Shown: piece after piece, positions 1 through 8,615 of the stretch
How positions within the stretch are numbered: the stretch's first letter is position 1
Layout of the letters: each line of letters starts with the position of its first letter
Source: Streptosporangium violaceochromogenes
GTDB taxonomy: Bacteria > Actinomycetota > Actinomycetes > Streptosporangiales > Streptosporangiaceae
Assembly: GCF_014654615.1 (NCBI RefSeq)
Contig: NZ_BNBB01000001.1
Location: forward strand, 124,001 to 188,000
Length of the DNA: 64,000 nucleotides
Direction: 5' to 3'
The notes under the pieces: model-generated
Told to the model about the DNA's origin: nothing
Seen by the model: the letters and a program-made list of their open reading frames with translations, nothing else
Databases searched by the model: none
Position numbers and translations under genes: made by a program

Positions 1-600
1 GCCGTAGTTGTCGAGGTGGTCCGGCTCCACGTTGGTCACCACGGCGATGTCCGGGGCCAGCATGAGGAAGGAGCCGTCGCTTTCGTCGGCCTCGGCGACG
101 AACACCCCGCCCGCCCCCTCGTCGGCCCCCAGGCCGGTGGTCAGCAGCTGACCGCCCACACAGTAGGACGGGTCGACCCCGCACTTCTGCAGCGCCACGG
201 TGAGCATGGAGGTGGTGGTGGTCTTGCCGTGCGTCCCGGCGACGGCGACGCCCGTCCGGCCCGCCATGACCGACGCCAGGGCCGCGGCCCGGGGAATCAC
301 CCTCAGACCCCGGCGCAGCGCCTCGCCGAGCTCGGGGTTGGAGTCGCGGATCGCGGTGGAGACCACCACGGTGTCGGCGTTCCCGACGTGTGAGGCCGCG
401 TGGCCGACGTGGACCCTGGCCCCCAGCTCCCGCAGCTCGCCCAGCAGCTCCGAGCCGCGCGCGTCGCTGCCGGAGACCACCGCCCCCCGCTTGAGCAGGA
501 TGCGGGCGATGCCGGACATCCCGGCGCCGCCGATCCCGATGAAGTGCACCCTTCCGAGATCCTCGGCCGCGATCGGGTCCACCGGCTTGACCAGGCTCAT
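1..600 (-). CDS. murC: UDP-N-acetylmuramate--L-alanine ligase, N-terminal part
   Basis: This gene adds L-alanine to UDP-MurNAc, the first cytoplasmic amino-acid ligation of peptidoglycan synthesis. Only the first 200 codons are inside the window; the C-terminal part lies beyond position 1. The protein begins [20 protein letters not shown], followed by the Rossmann-type motif [11 protein letters not shown] and the Mur ligase ATP loop [13 protein letters not shown] near residue 120, and the visible part ends in the conserved EPDHLD. The start ATG (598-600) lies 55 bp after the murG stop, making this the last dcw gene seen here. Identity is very firm; the length cannot be judged because the gene is cut. 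Confidence 0.95.
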   Translation of the reverse strand, partial: MSLVKPVDPIAAEDLGRVHFIGIGGAGMSGIARILLKRGAVVSGSDARGSELLGELRELGARVHVGHAASHVGNADTVVVSTAIRDSNPELGEALRRGLRVIPRAAALASVMAGRTGVAVAGTHGKTTTTSMLTVALQKCGVDPSYCVGGQLLTTGLGADEGAGGVFVAEADESDGSFLMLAPDIAVVTNVEPDHLDNYG

Positions 601-655
601 CGGCCGCTCCCCGCCTTCCGCCCCCCGCGCCGGGCCGGCGCCCGTCCCGAATCGC

Positions 656-1747
656 TCATCGGCCCTTCCCCTCCGCCGCGATCTGCAGCACCCGGCGGGC
701 GAGCGTCACGTCGGCGTCCTTGCGGCCTATCGTGGCCGCGGCCTCCGACATGGTCACCACGCGCTCGGGATCGGAGAGGATGGGCAGCACGTTCTGGATG
801 ATCCACTCCGAGCTCAGCTCGGCGTCGTCGATCATGAGGCCGCCACCGGCCCGCACGATCGGCTCGGCGTTGAGCCGCTGCTCGCCGTTGCCGTGCGGAA
901 GAGGGATGTAGGCGGCCGGCAGGCCCACGGCCGTCAGCTCGGCGCAGGTCATGGCGCCGCTGCGGCACAGCGCGAAGTCGGCGGCGGCGTAGGCCAGGTC
1001 CATCCGGTCGACGTACTGCAGCACGACGTACTGGGGATCGCCCGGCGGCGGCTCCTCCTCCAGGGTGTTCTTGGGGCCGATGACGTGCAGGACCTGCACA
1101 CCGGCCCGGCGCAGCACGGGCGCGGCGGCCAGGGCCGCCTGGTTGAGCGAGCGCGCGCCCTGGGAACCCCCGGTCACCAGCAGGGTCGGCAGGTCGGCCT
1201 CCAGACCGAACCAGGAGCGGGCCTTGTCCCCCATGGAGAGCCGGTCCAGGGCCACGATCTCGCGGCGGAGCGGGATCCCCACGTACTGCGCGCGGGCCAG
1301 CGGCGTGTTCGGATGGCCGGTGAACACGTGCTCGGTGAGCCGCGCCCCCAGCCGGTTGGCCAGGCCGGGCCGCGGGTTGGCCTCGTGCACCACGATCGGC
1401 ACGCCGCGCCGCCGCGCCCCGAGATAGGCGGGGGTGGCCACGTAGCCGCCGAAGCCGACCAGCACGTCGGCCTGGATGCGTTCCATGATGGCCGAGGCCG
1501 TGTTGATCGCCCCGGCCAGGCGGCCGGGCACGGTGAGCAGCTGGGGCGTGAGGGTCCGGGGCAGCGGCACCGCGGGCACGAGCTGAAGGTCGTAGCCGCG
1601 GGCGGGCACCAGCCGTGTCTCCAGGCCACGCTCGGTGCCCAGACAGGTGATCCCGATGTTCGGATCGAGTTCGCGCAGCGCGTCGGCCAGAGCCAGCGCC
1701 GGTTCGATGTGACCGGCCGTCCCGCCGCCGGCGAGGACCACCCTCAT
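656..1747 (-). CDS. murG: UDP-GlcNAc:undecaprenyl-PP-MurNAc-pentapeptide GlcNAc transferase
   Basis: MurG makes lipid II from lipid I at the inner face of the membrane. The 363-residue protein has the family length. Visible motifs are the N-terminal glycine loop [13 protein letters not shown] at residues 7-19, VGFGGYV, the HEAN motif of the acceptor site, the second-domain loop [11 protein letters not shown] and the donor-binding [12 protein letters not shown] stretch. It lies 14 bp downstream of ftsW and upstream of murC in the same minus-strand operon. Start is the ATG at 1745-1747. Confidence 0.97.
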   Translation of the reverse strand: MRVVLAGGGTAGHIEPALALADALRELDPNIGITCLGTERGLETRLVPARGYDLQLVPAVPLPRTLTPQLLTVPGRLAGAINTASAIMERIQADVLVGFGGYVATPAYLGARRRGVPIVVHEANPRPGLANRLGARLTEHVFTGHPNTPLARAQYVGIPLRREIVALDRLSMGDKARSWFGLEADLPTLLVTGGSQGARSLNQAALAAAPVLRRAGVQVLHVIGPKNTLEEEPPPGDPQYVVLQYVDRMDLAYAAADFALCRSGAMTCAELTAVGLPAAYIPLPHGNGEQRLNAEPIVRAGGGLMIDDAELSSEWIIQNVLPILSDPERVVTMSEAAATIGRKDADVTLARRVLQIAAEGKGR

Positions 1748-1761
1748 GTCGGTCCTTTCAC

Positions 1762-3129
1762 TTATCGTCTTCCGCGGCCCGGTCGCCGTCTGCGGACCGG
1801 GCCACCCAGGCCAAGCCAGCTTAGGCCCCGCGCCGCCGCTCCGGGGCCACGAGCCGCCAGAGCCTCACGCGCGCCGGGTTCGTTCCTGGCGAAGGAGAGC
1901 AGCATGCCGAGGGCCGCCAGGGTCGGCAGCAGCGCCGACCCCCCGTAGGAGACCAGCGGCAGCGGGATGCCGGTGACGGGCAGGACGCCGATGACCGCAC
2001 CGATGTTGACGATCGCCTGGCCCGCGATCCAGGCGACCGCGGAGGCCGAGGCGAGCCGGACGAAGGGGTCCTTGACCCGGGTGGCCACCCGCAGCCCGGC
2101 GTAGCCGAGCAGGCCGAACAGGGCCACGACGACGAGGGTGCCCATCAGGCCGAGCTCCTCGCCGAGGATGGAGAAGATGAAGTCGCTCTCGGCGTGCGGG
2201 AGCCAGCTCCACTTCTGCCGGCTGGAGCCGAGCCCCAGCCCGAACCAGCCGCCGCTGCCCATGGCGATCAGCCCCTGCACCGACTGGTATCCGCTCGTCT
2301 GGGCGTTGCCCCACGGGTTCAGCCAGCCGTCGATGCGGTCGGAACGGTACCCCTCGGTGCTGATCATGATGATGGTCGCGAGCACCGCGACCGCGAGGAT
2401 CCCGCCGAACAGCCGCAGCGGCGCGCCCACCACCCACAGCAGCGCCAGGAAGATCATCATCAGCACCAGGGTGGTGCCGAGGTCGCTTCCGAGCATGACC
2501 ATGACGGCCAGGATCACCGTACCCGGCATCAGCGGGATGAACAGGTTGCGCCACTCGATCAGCCCGCCCCGCGCCTTGCGGGCGAGCAGGTCGGCGCCCC
2601 AGAGCATCAGGCCCAGCTTGGCGGGCTCGGAGGGCTGCAGGTAGATGGGGCCCAGATCGATCCAGCGCTGGGCACCGAGCTGGGAGGTGCCGATGAACAG
2701 CACCATGACCAGACCGATGATCGACACCAGCAACAGCGGGTATCCGGCGAGCCGGAAGAACCGCTGGGGCAGCCGCGAGCAGACCCACATGATCGGAAGA
2801 CCGAGGGCGACCGAGATCGACTGCTTGAAGAACCAGTAGAACGGGCTGCCCTTCTCCTGGAGCGACTCGATGCTGGAGGCCGAGAGCACCATCATCAGGC
2901 CCAGGACCAGCAGCAGGGAGCTGCAGCCGAGGATCAGGTAGTAGGAGGTCAGGGGCCGGTCGAGCAGCTCGCGGACGGAGGCGAGCTGCTCTCGCACCCC
3001 GGCACGCGAAAGCGCGGCCTCCTTGCGTCTCCCCGACTCCTTGCGTTTTCCCGTCTCCTTGGGCGTCCCCGTCTCCCCGGGCGTTCCCGCGCCGCCCCGG
3101 CCCGCGCGTCCGTGCGCGGTCGCGGTCAC
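1762..3129 (-). CDS. ftsW: SEDS-family septal peptidoglycan polymerase FtsW
   Basis: FtsW polymerises lipid II at the division septum together with the class B PBP FtsI. The GTG start (3127-3129) overlaps the murD TGA in a GTGA junction, giving 455 residues; a longer open frame extends upstream but is only the shadow of murD. The first about 60 residues are a hydrophilic cytoplasmic tail containing four 6-residue repeats ([24 protein letters not shown]). About ten membrane segments follow from LTSYYLILG onward. SEDS signatures include [31 protein letters not shown] and the C-terminal [11 protein letters not shown]. The C-terminus is a short arginine/glycine-rich tail. This gene lies between murD and murG as in other actinobacteria. 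Confidence 0.95.
   Translation of the reverse strand: MTATAHGRAGRGGAGTPGETGTPKETGKRKESGRRKEAALSRAGVREQLASVRELLDRPLTSYYLILGCSSLLLVLGLMMVLSASSIESLQEKGSPFYWFFKQSISVALGLPIMWVCSRLPQRFFRLAGYPLLLVSIIGLVMVLFIGTSQLGAQRWIDLGPIYLQPSEPAKLGLMLWGADLLARKARGGLIEWRNLFIPLMPGTVILAVMVMLGSDLGTTLVLMMIFLALLWVVGAPLRLFGGILAVAVLATIIMISTEGYRSDRIDGWLNPWGNAQTSGYQSVQGLIAMGSGGWFGLGLGSSRQKWSWLPHAESDFIFSILGEELGLMGTLVVVALFGLLGYAGLRVATRVKDPFVRLASASAVAWIAGQAIVNIGAVIGVLPVTGIPLPLVSYGGSALLPTLAALGMLLSFARNEPGAREALAARGPGAAARGLSWLGLGGPVRRRRPGRGRR
3019..3090 (-). repeat. Four 18-bp tandem repeats inside ftsW
   Basis: Four imperfect 18-bp units lie head to tail at 3019-3036, 3037-3054, 3055-3072 and 3073-3090. On the plus strand they begin CTCCTTGCG, CTCCTTGCG, CTCCTTGGG and CTCCCCGGG. 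Because 18 is a multiple of three, they encode four 6-residue repeats with the pattern G-x-x-x-E-[TSA] in the cytoplasmic N-terminal tail of FtsW. The charge rises along the array from GTPGET to GRRKEA. Confidence 0.85.
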
Positions 3130-4514
3130 CTCCGGCCGCCGTCGCCGTGCCGGGCCGCGAGGCGGTGGACGGCCCGTGTGAACGCCTCCCCCCTGGCCGG
3201 GTAGCCGGCGAACATGTCGAGGGAGGCCCCCGCCGGGGCCAGCAGAACGGTGTCCCCGGGGACGGCGAGCCCGGCGGCTTCGGTGACGACGCGGTCCATC
3301 ACCCCAGTGTCCCGCCCCGGCACCTCGATCACCGGGACATTTTCGGCGTGTCGCGTCAGGGCCCGGTGGATGCGCTCGCGGTCGGCGCCCAGAAGCACCG
3401 CGCCGCGCAGCCGGGGCGCGGCCCGCCGCACCAGGTCGTCGACCTCGGCGCCCTTGAGCTGCCCTCCGGCGATCCAGACGATCGACGGGTAGGCCGCGAG
3501 GGAGGCCGCGGCGGCGTGCGGGTTGGTGGCCTTGGAGTCGTCGACGTAGTCGACCTGGCCGACCCGGGCGACGTGCGCGATCCGGTGGGGGTCGGGGACG
3601 AAGTCCAGCAGGCCCCGCCGTACGGCCCCGGGGGGCACCCCGTACGATCGGGCCAGGGCCGCGGCGGCGAGCGCGTTGGCCACGTTGTGCGGCGCGAACG
3701 GCCGTACGTCGGCGAACGAGGCGAGCTCCTCGGCGCCGCGCGCGGGGTCGGCCACGAAGGCCCGGTCCACCAGCAGGTCCTCGACCACGCCGACCTGCCC
3801 GGGCGCCGGCACGCCGAGCGTGAAGCCCACGGCACGCGCCCCGCCGGCGTACGGCGCGGCCAGCCGGGCCGACCACTCGTCGTCGGCGTTGTGGACGACC
3901 GTCCCGGCACGCTCGAAGACCCTCCCCTTGGCCCGGGCGTACTCCTCCATCGAACCGTGCCAGTCGAGGTGGTCGGGGGCGACGTTGAGCACGGCCGCGG
4001 TGTGCGGGACCAGGCTGGGCGAGCGGTGGAGCTGAAAGCTGGACAGCTCCACCGCCAGCACGTCCCAGGGGCCGGTGACGGCCTCCACCACGGGGGTGCC
4101 GACGTTTCCGACCGCCGGCGCCCGGTGCCCGGCGGCGTTCAGCATGGAGGTGAGCATCCGCACGACCGTGGTCTTGCCGTTGGTGCCGGTCAGCGCCAGC
4201 CACGGCGCCGCGCCGGGCGGGCGCAGCCGCCAGGCCAGCTCGACCTCGCTGATGACCTCCAGCCCGGCCGCCGCGGCGGCGACGAGCAGGGGGTGGTGCG
4301 GCGGCCAGCCGGTGGTGACGACCAGGGAGGCGCCCTCGGGCGGCGCGGCGCACTCGCCGAGGCGGACCTCGACGCCGAGCCCGGCCAGCCGCTCGGCCGC
4401 TGCCGTGGCCCGCTCACCGCCGCCGCTCTCCACGACGACCACCTTCTCGCCCCTGGAGGCCAGCACCCGGGCCGCGGCCGTCCCGGAGACCCCGAGACCC
4501 GCCACGCAGATCAC
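3126..4514 (-). CDS. murD: UDP-N-acetylmuramoyl-L-alanine--D-glutamate ligase
   Basis: MurD adds D-glutamate to UDP-MurNAc-L-Ala. The 462-residue product starts directly at the Rossmann strand (GTG, then ICVAGLGVSGTAAARVLA), so the N-terminus is shorter than in many MurD proteins. The central ATP loop LTGTNGKTTVVRML is near residue 110, NVAPDHLDWHG and the HRIAHV stretch follow, and the C-terminal ligase domain holds DDSKATNPHAA. It starts 28 bp after the mraY stop and overlaps ftsW by four bases (translational coupling). A GGGGGTGGAC stretch just upstream is only a weak ribosome-binding site. Confidence 0.95.
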   Translation of the reverse strand: MICVAGLGVSGTAAARVLASRGEKVVVVESGGGERATAAAERLAGLGVEVRLGECAAPPEGASLVVTTGWPPHHPLLVAAAAAGLEVISEVELAWRLRPPGAAPWLALTGTNGKTTVVRMLTSMLNAAGHRAPAVGNVGTPVVEAVTGPWDVLAVELSSFQLHRSPSLVPHTAAVLNVAPDHLDWHGSMEEYARAKGRVFERAGTVVHNADDEWSARLAAPYAGGARAVGFTLGVPAPGQVGVVEDLLVDRAFVADPARGAEELASFADVRPFAPHNVANALAAAALARSYGVPPGAVRRGLLDFVPDPHRIAHVARVGQVDYVDDSKATNPHAAAASLAAYPSIVWIAGGQLKGAEVDDLVRRAAPRLRGAVLLGADRERIHRALTRHAENVPVIEVPGRDTGVMDRVVTEAAGLAVPGDTVLLAPAGASLDMFAGYPARGEAFTRAVHRLAARHGDGGRR

Positions 4515-4542
4515 CTGTCCACCCCCACGCGTCCGAAGGCCG

Positions 4543-5601
4543 TCACGGCTTGGGTGTCCACTCGACGTAGAACAGGCCGAGGCCGGCGGCGGCGCACAGG
4601 CCCGCGATGAGCCAGAAGCGCACCACGATCGTCGTCTCGGCCCAGCCCGACAGCTCGAAGTGGTGCTGGAGCGGGGCCATTCTGAACACCCGTTTCCCCG
4701 TCATCTTAAAGAAACCCACCTGAATGATCACCGACATGGTGATGACCACGCAGACCCCCGCCAGGATGATCAGCAGGAGCTGGGTGCGGGTGGTGATGGC
4801 CAGGCCGGCCAGCACGCCGCCCAGGGCCAGCGAGCCGGTGTCGCCCATGAAGATCTTGGCGGGGGGGGCGTTCCACCACAGGAAGCCCACCAGCGCCCCG
4901 AGCACCGCGGCCGCGACCACCGCCAGGTCGAGCGGGTCGCGCACCCAGTAGCAGTTGGGGCCGAGCTGGGCGGTGCAGCTGTTGCGGAGCTGCCAGTTGC
5001 CGATCAGCACGTAGGAGGCCAGCACCACCCCGGTGGCACCACTGGCCAGGCCGTCGAGGCCGTCGGTGAGGTTCACCGCGTTGGAGAAGCCGACGATCAT
5101 GATGAGCACCCAGATCGTGAACCCCACGATGCCGATGGACGGGCCGAAGTCGCGCAGGAACGACAGCCGGGTCTCGGCGGGGGTGATGAGGTACTCGTTC
5201 GGGAAGCGGGTGACCAGGACCGCGAAGACCGCGCCGACGACGAGCTGGCCCAGGGCCTTGGCGCCGCTGCGCAGGCCGAGGCTCCGCTGCTTGTAGATCT
5301 TGATGAAGTCGTCGAGGAAGCCGACCGCGCCCAGGCCCGTCATCAGGAACAGCACCAGGATCGCCGAGACGGTGGGCTGGGTCCAGGTGCCCAGGTGGGC
5401 GCAGGCGAACCCGATCAGCGCCGCGATCACGATCACGGTGCCGCCCATGGTGGGGGTTCCGCGCTTGTCGTGGTGGCCCGAGGGCCCCTCCTCGCGGATG
5501 CTCTGGCCGTAGCCGCGCCGGGAGAACAACCGGATCGCCAGCGGGGTGCCGAACATCGACAGCAGCAGCGCGACCGCGGCCGCGATGAGGATCTCCCTCA
5601 C
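4543..5601 (-). CDS. mraY: Phospho-N-acetylmuramoyl-pentapeptide transferase
   Basis: MraY transfers phospho-MurNAc-pentapeptide to undecaprenyl phosphate to make lipid I in the inner membrane. The protein has 352 residues and about ten hydrophobic segments. Conserved catalytic stretches are visible: [16 protein letters not shown] with the paired aspartates, [15 protein letters not shown], and [11 protein letters not shown] near residue 250. The C-terminal [13 protein letters not shown] loop is the family histidine signature. The GTG start overlaps the murF stop by four bases (GTGA). Confidence 0.97.
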   Translation of the reverse strand: MREILIAAAVALLLSMFGTPLAIRLFSRRGYGQSIREEGPSGHHDKRGTPTMGGTVIVIAALIGFACAHLGTWTQPTVSAILVLFLMTGLGAVGFLDDFIKIYKQRSLGLRSGAKALGQLVVGAVFAVLVTRFPNEYLITPAETRLSFLRDFGPSIGIVGFTIWVLIMIVGFSNAVNLTDGLDGLASGATGVVLASYVLIGNWQLRNSCTAQLGPNCYWVRDPLDLAVVAAAVLGALVGFLWWNAPPAKIFMGDTGSLALGGVLAGLAITTRTQLLLIILAGVCVVITMSVIIQVGFFKMTGKRVFRMAPLQHHFELSGWAETTIVVRFWLIAGLCAAAGLGLFYVEWTPKP

Positions 5602-7019
5602 CGGCGGTCACCTCCGAGCAGTGCCTCGGCCACCCGCTCCAGCCCGGCGGCGCGCGGCCCCTTGACCAGCACCACGTCACCCGGCGCGAGGAGCGCCGAC
5701 AGCCCGTCCACGGCCTCGGCGACGTCGGCGGCGTGGACGACGCGAAGGCCTCCCCCTCCCGGCGGGGCCCCTCCCCCCTCGCCCGCCGTACGACCCGCCC
5801 CGGCCCCCGCCAGGATCGGACCCGCGTCGGGACCGACGACGAACAGGGCCTCCAGACCCTCGCCGGCGGCAAGGCGGCCCACCCCCTCGTTCAGGGCCGC
5901 GCTCTCCTCACCCAGCTCCCGCAGGGCGGCCACGACGGCGAACCGGCGGCGCCCCCTCGCCAGCGCGCCGAGGGCGCCGAAGGCCGCGCGCATGGAGTCG
6001 GGGTTGGCGTTGTAGGCGTCGTTGATCACGGTGACGCCGTCGGGCCGGTCGGTGACCTCCATCCGCCAGCGGCTGCGGGGCTCGGCCTCCGACAGCTCCT
6101 CGGCGATGGTGGTGACCGGCAGGCCGAGCTCGTAGGCCGCCGCCGCGGCGGCGAGGGCGTTCCCCACGGCGTGCTCGCCGTACAGGCGCAGCCGGATCGG
6201 GGCGGCGCCGGACGGCGTGCGCAGCGTGAAGGAGGCGCGCCCCCGCCCGTCGAGGGTCACGTGCTCGGCGCGCACGGTGGCGTTCGCGGCCCGGCCGTAC
6301 CAGGTGACGCGGGCGGCGGTGCGCCCGGCCATCGCGGCCACCATCGGGTCGTCGGCGTTCAGCACGGCCACGCCGTCGGCCTCCAGGGCCTCGACCAGCT
6401 CGCCCTTGGCCCCGGCGATCGCCTCCCTGCCCCCGAAGACGCCGAGGTGGGCGGTGCCGACGTTGAGGACCACGCCGATCGCCGGCGGGGCGATGCGGGT
6501 CAGGTGGGCGATGTGGCCCGCCTTCCTGGCGCTGAGCTCCAGCACCAGGAAGCGGGTGTCCTCGGCGGCCCTCAGCACGGTGAGGGGGTGTCCGATCTCG
6601 TTGTTGAAGGACCCGGCGGGGGCGACCGTCGGGCCGAGCCGGGCGGTCAGGCGGGCCAGCAGGTCCTTGGTGGTGGTCTTGCCGGCCGAGCCCGTCACCC
6701 CGATGACGGTCGCCGACGGCAGCGCGGCGCAGACGGCGGTGGCCAGGCGGGTCAGGGCCGCCACCGCGTCGCCGACGACGACCGCCGGGACGTCGACGGG
6801 CCTTGAGGCCAGGACCGCGACGGCGCCCGCGGCGACGGCGCGGCCGGCGAAGTCGTGACCGTCGACGTGGTCACCCTTGATCGCCACGAACAGCGACCCC
6901 GGCACGACGTCGCGCGAGTCGATGACGACCGGGCCGCGCACCACCGCACGGGGATCGGCCCTGCCGGCGAGGGCACCGGAGGTGATCTCGGCGATCCTGG
7001 CCAGCGGCAACGGGATCAT
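5598..7019 (-). CDS. murF: UDP-MurNAc-tripeptide D-alanyl-D-alanine ligase
   Basis: MurF adds D-Ala-D-Ala to UDP-MurNAc-tripeptide, completing the pentapeptide precursor. The protein has 473 residues. It shows the N-terminal substrate domain ([16 protein letters not shown]), the ATP loop [15 protein letters not shown] near residue 108, [10 protein letters not shown], and the C-terminal [17 protein letters not shown] glycine-rich insertion ([19 protein letters not shown]) lies near residues 405-430 in the C-terminal domain. The start ATG overlaps the murE stop (ATGA) and its own stop overlaps mraY, so expression is probably coupled in both directions. Confidence 0.96.
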   Translation of the reverse strand: MIPLPLARIAEITSGALAGRADPRAVVRGPVVIDSRDVVPGSLFVAIKGDHVDGHDFAGRAVAAGAVAVLASRPVDVPAVVVGDAVAALTRLATAVCAALPSATVIGVTGSAGKTTTKDLLARLTARLGPTVAPAGSFNNEIGHPLTVLRAAEDTRFLVLELSARKAGHIAHLTRIAPPAIGVVLNVGTAHLGVFGGREAIAGAKGELVEALEADGVAVLNADDPMVAAMAGRTAARVTWYGRAANATVRAEHVTLDGRGRASFTLRTPSGAAPIRLRLYGEHAVGNALAAAAAAYELGLPVTTIAEELSEAEPRSRWRMEVTDRPDGVTVINDAYNANPDSMRAAFGALGALARGRRRFAVVAALRELGEESAALNEGVGRLAAGEGLEALFVVGPDAGPILAGAGAGRTAGEGGGAPPGGGGLRVVHAADVAEAVDGLSALLAPGDVVLVKGPRAAGLERVAEALLGGDRR

Positions 7020-8593
7020 GATGCGTCTTCCCCACTCTCCATACGTGCTTCGGCCCCGGTCCGGTTCCGTCGCCTGACGATCGCCTCGGCCACGACCTGC
7101 CTGTCGTCGAACGGGAGCACCCGGTCTCCGACGTACTGCCCCTGCTCATGCCCCTTGCCCGCCACGACGACGACGTCGCCGGCGCCCGCCCGGCCGATCG
7201 CCAGGTCGACGGCGGCGGCCCGGTCGGGCTCAATGATCACATGCGCGCGCTCGTCCCGGGGAACGCCGAGCACGCCCTCCAGCATCTCGGCCAGGATGCG
7301 CAGCGGGTCCTCCGAGCGGGGGTTGTCGCTGGTGAGAACGGCCACATCCGCCAGCCGGGCGGCGGCCTCCCCCATCAACGGGCGTTTGCCCCGGTCGCGG
7401 TCGCCGCCGCAGCCGAGCACCACGGTCAGCCTGCCGGCCGTGACCCGGCGCAGCGCGTTCAGCACCGACTCCACCGCGCCGGGCTTGTGGGAGTAGTCGA
7501 CGACGGCCTGGAAGCCGTCGCCGCCGGGCACCCGCTCCATCCGGCCCGGCACCCCGCCGAGCGTGGCGACGCCGGCCACCGCCGTCCGCAGCGGCACCCC
7601 GGCCTCCACCAGGGAGACGATCGCGCCCAGGGCGTTGGCGACGTTGAACGAGCCGGGCAGGGCCACCGTCGCCTCCTCCTCGACCCCGCCGGGGCCGATC
7701 ACCCGGAAGGCGCTGCCCTCGGCGCCCAGGCGGACGCCCGCGGCCCGCCAGTCGGCGTCCTCGGCCCCCTCGGCGGAGAAGGTGGTCAGCGGGATCTTGC
7801 TCAGGCCGAGCAGCTCGCGCCCGTGGGCGTCGTCGACGTTGACGACGCCGACGCGGCTCATCTCGGGGGTGAACAGCCGGGCCTTCGTGGCGAAGTAGTC
7901 GTCGAGGTCCTTGTGGAAGTCCAGGTGGTCCTGGGACAGGTTGGTGAACAGTGCGACGTCGTAGAAGACCGCGTCGACGCGGCCCAGCGCCAGCGCGTGG
8001 CTGGAGACCTCCATCGCGGCGGCGGTGACGCCCCGCTCACGCATGAGGGCGAACAGGGCCTGCAGCTCACTGGCCTCGGGCGTGGTCAGGCGGGGCGTGA
8101 ACCGCAGGTCGCCCGCTCGGATCTCGACGCCGCCGATCAGGCCCGCCCGGTGCCCGGCGGCGCGGAGCCCGGCCTCCAGCAGATAGCCGGTGGTGGACTT
8201 TCCGCTGGTGCCCGTGACGCCGATGACCAGCATGCCGGCGGTGGGCCTGCCGTACACCCAGGCGGCGACCTGCCCGAGCAGGGCGCGCGGGTCGGGCACC
8301 ACCAGGACCGGCAGGCCGGTGGCGACCGCGGCCGCGCGGCCCGCGGGGTCGGTCAGGATCGCGCCGGCCCCCGCGGCCAGAGCCTGGGCGGAGAAGTCGG
8401 CGCCGTGGGCACTGGCCCCGGGCAGCGCGACGTACAGGTCACCGCGCTGGACCTGGCGTGAGTCGATGGTGAGCCCGGACACCACGGCGAGCGGTGCCCG
8501 CGACGTGCCCGAGGGCGCGCCGAGCAGGTTCGCCAGCCCTGAGAGCGGGCGGGGCGGGGTGGTCGTGGGTCGCATGGACGGCGGGGGACGCAC
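7016..8593 (-). CDS. murE: UDP-MurNAc-tripeptide synthetase, meso-diaminopimelate adding
   Basis: MurE adds the third residue of the peptide stem. The ATP loop GVTGTSGKSTTGYLLEA lies near residue 125 and the C-terminal substrate motif DNPRSEDP near residue 422. Family knowledge associates DNPR with meso-diaminopimelate rather than lysine, so the wall is probably of the meso-DAP type. The first about 25 residues are proline-rich and variable; the GTG at 8591-8593 gives 525 residues, while an ATG at 8573-8575 is an equally plausible start. The gene follows ftsI by 22 bp. Confidence 0.95.
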   Translation of the reverse strand: MRPPPSMRPTTTPPRPLSGLANLLGAPSGTSRAPLAVVSGLTIDSRQVQRGDLYVALPGASAHGADFSAQALAAGAGAILTDPAGRAAAVATGLPVLVVPDPRALLGQVAAWVYGRPTAGMLVIGVTGTSGKSTTGYLLEAGLRAAGHRAGLIGGVEIRAGDLRFTPRLTTPEASELQALFALMRERGVTAAAMEVSSHALALGRVDAVFYDVALFTNLSQDHLDFHKDLDDYFATKARLFTPEMSRVGVVNVDDAHGRELLGLSKIPLTTFSAEGAEDADWRAAGVRLGAEGSAFRVIGPGGVEEEATVALPGSFNVANALGAIVSLVEAGVPLRTAVAGVATLGGVPGRMERVPGGDGFQAVVDYSHKPGAVESVLNALRRVTAGRLTVVLGCGGDRDRGKRPLMGEAAARLADVAVLTSDNPRSEDPLRILAEMLEGVLGVPRDERAHVIIEPDRAAAVDLAIGRAGAGDVVVVAGKGHEQGQYVGDRVLPFDDRQVVAEAIVRRRNRTGAEARMESGEDAS

Positions 8594-8615
8594 GGCGAGA
8601 GCGTACCTTCCCTCG

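Noticed and set aside
1762-4353. An 863-codon open frame suggesting a large fusion protein with FtsW
   Set aside because: The upstream half is antisense-free but out-of-frame shadow of murD; the GTG at 3129 overlapping the murD stop is the real ftsW start.
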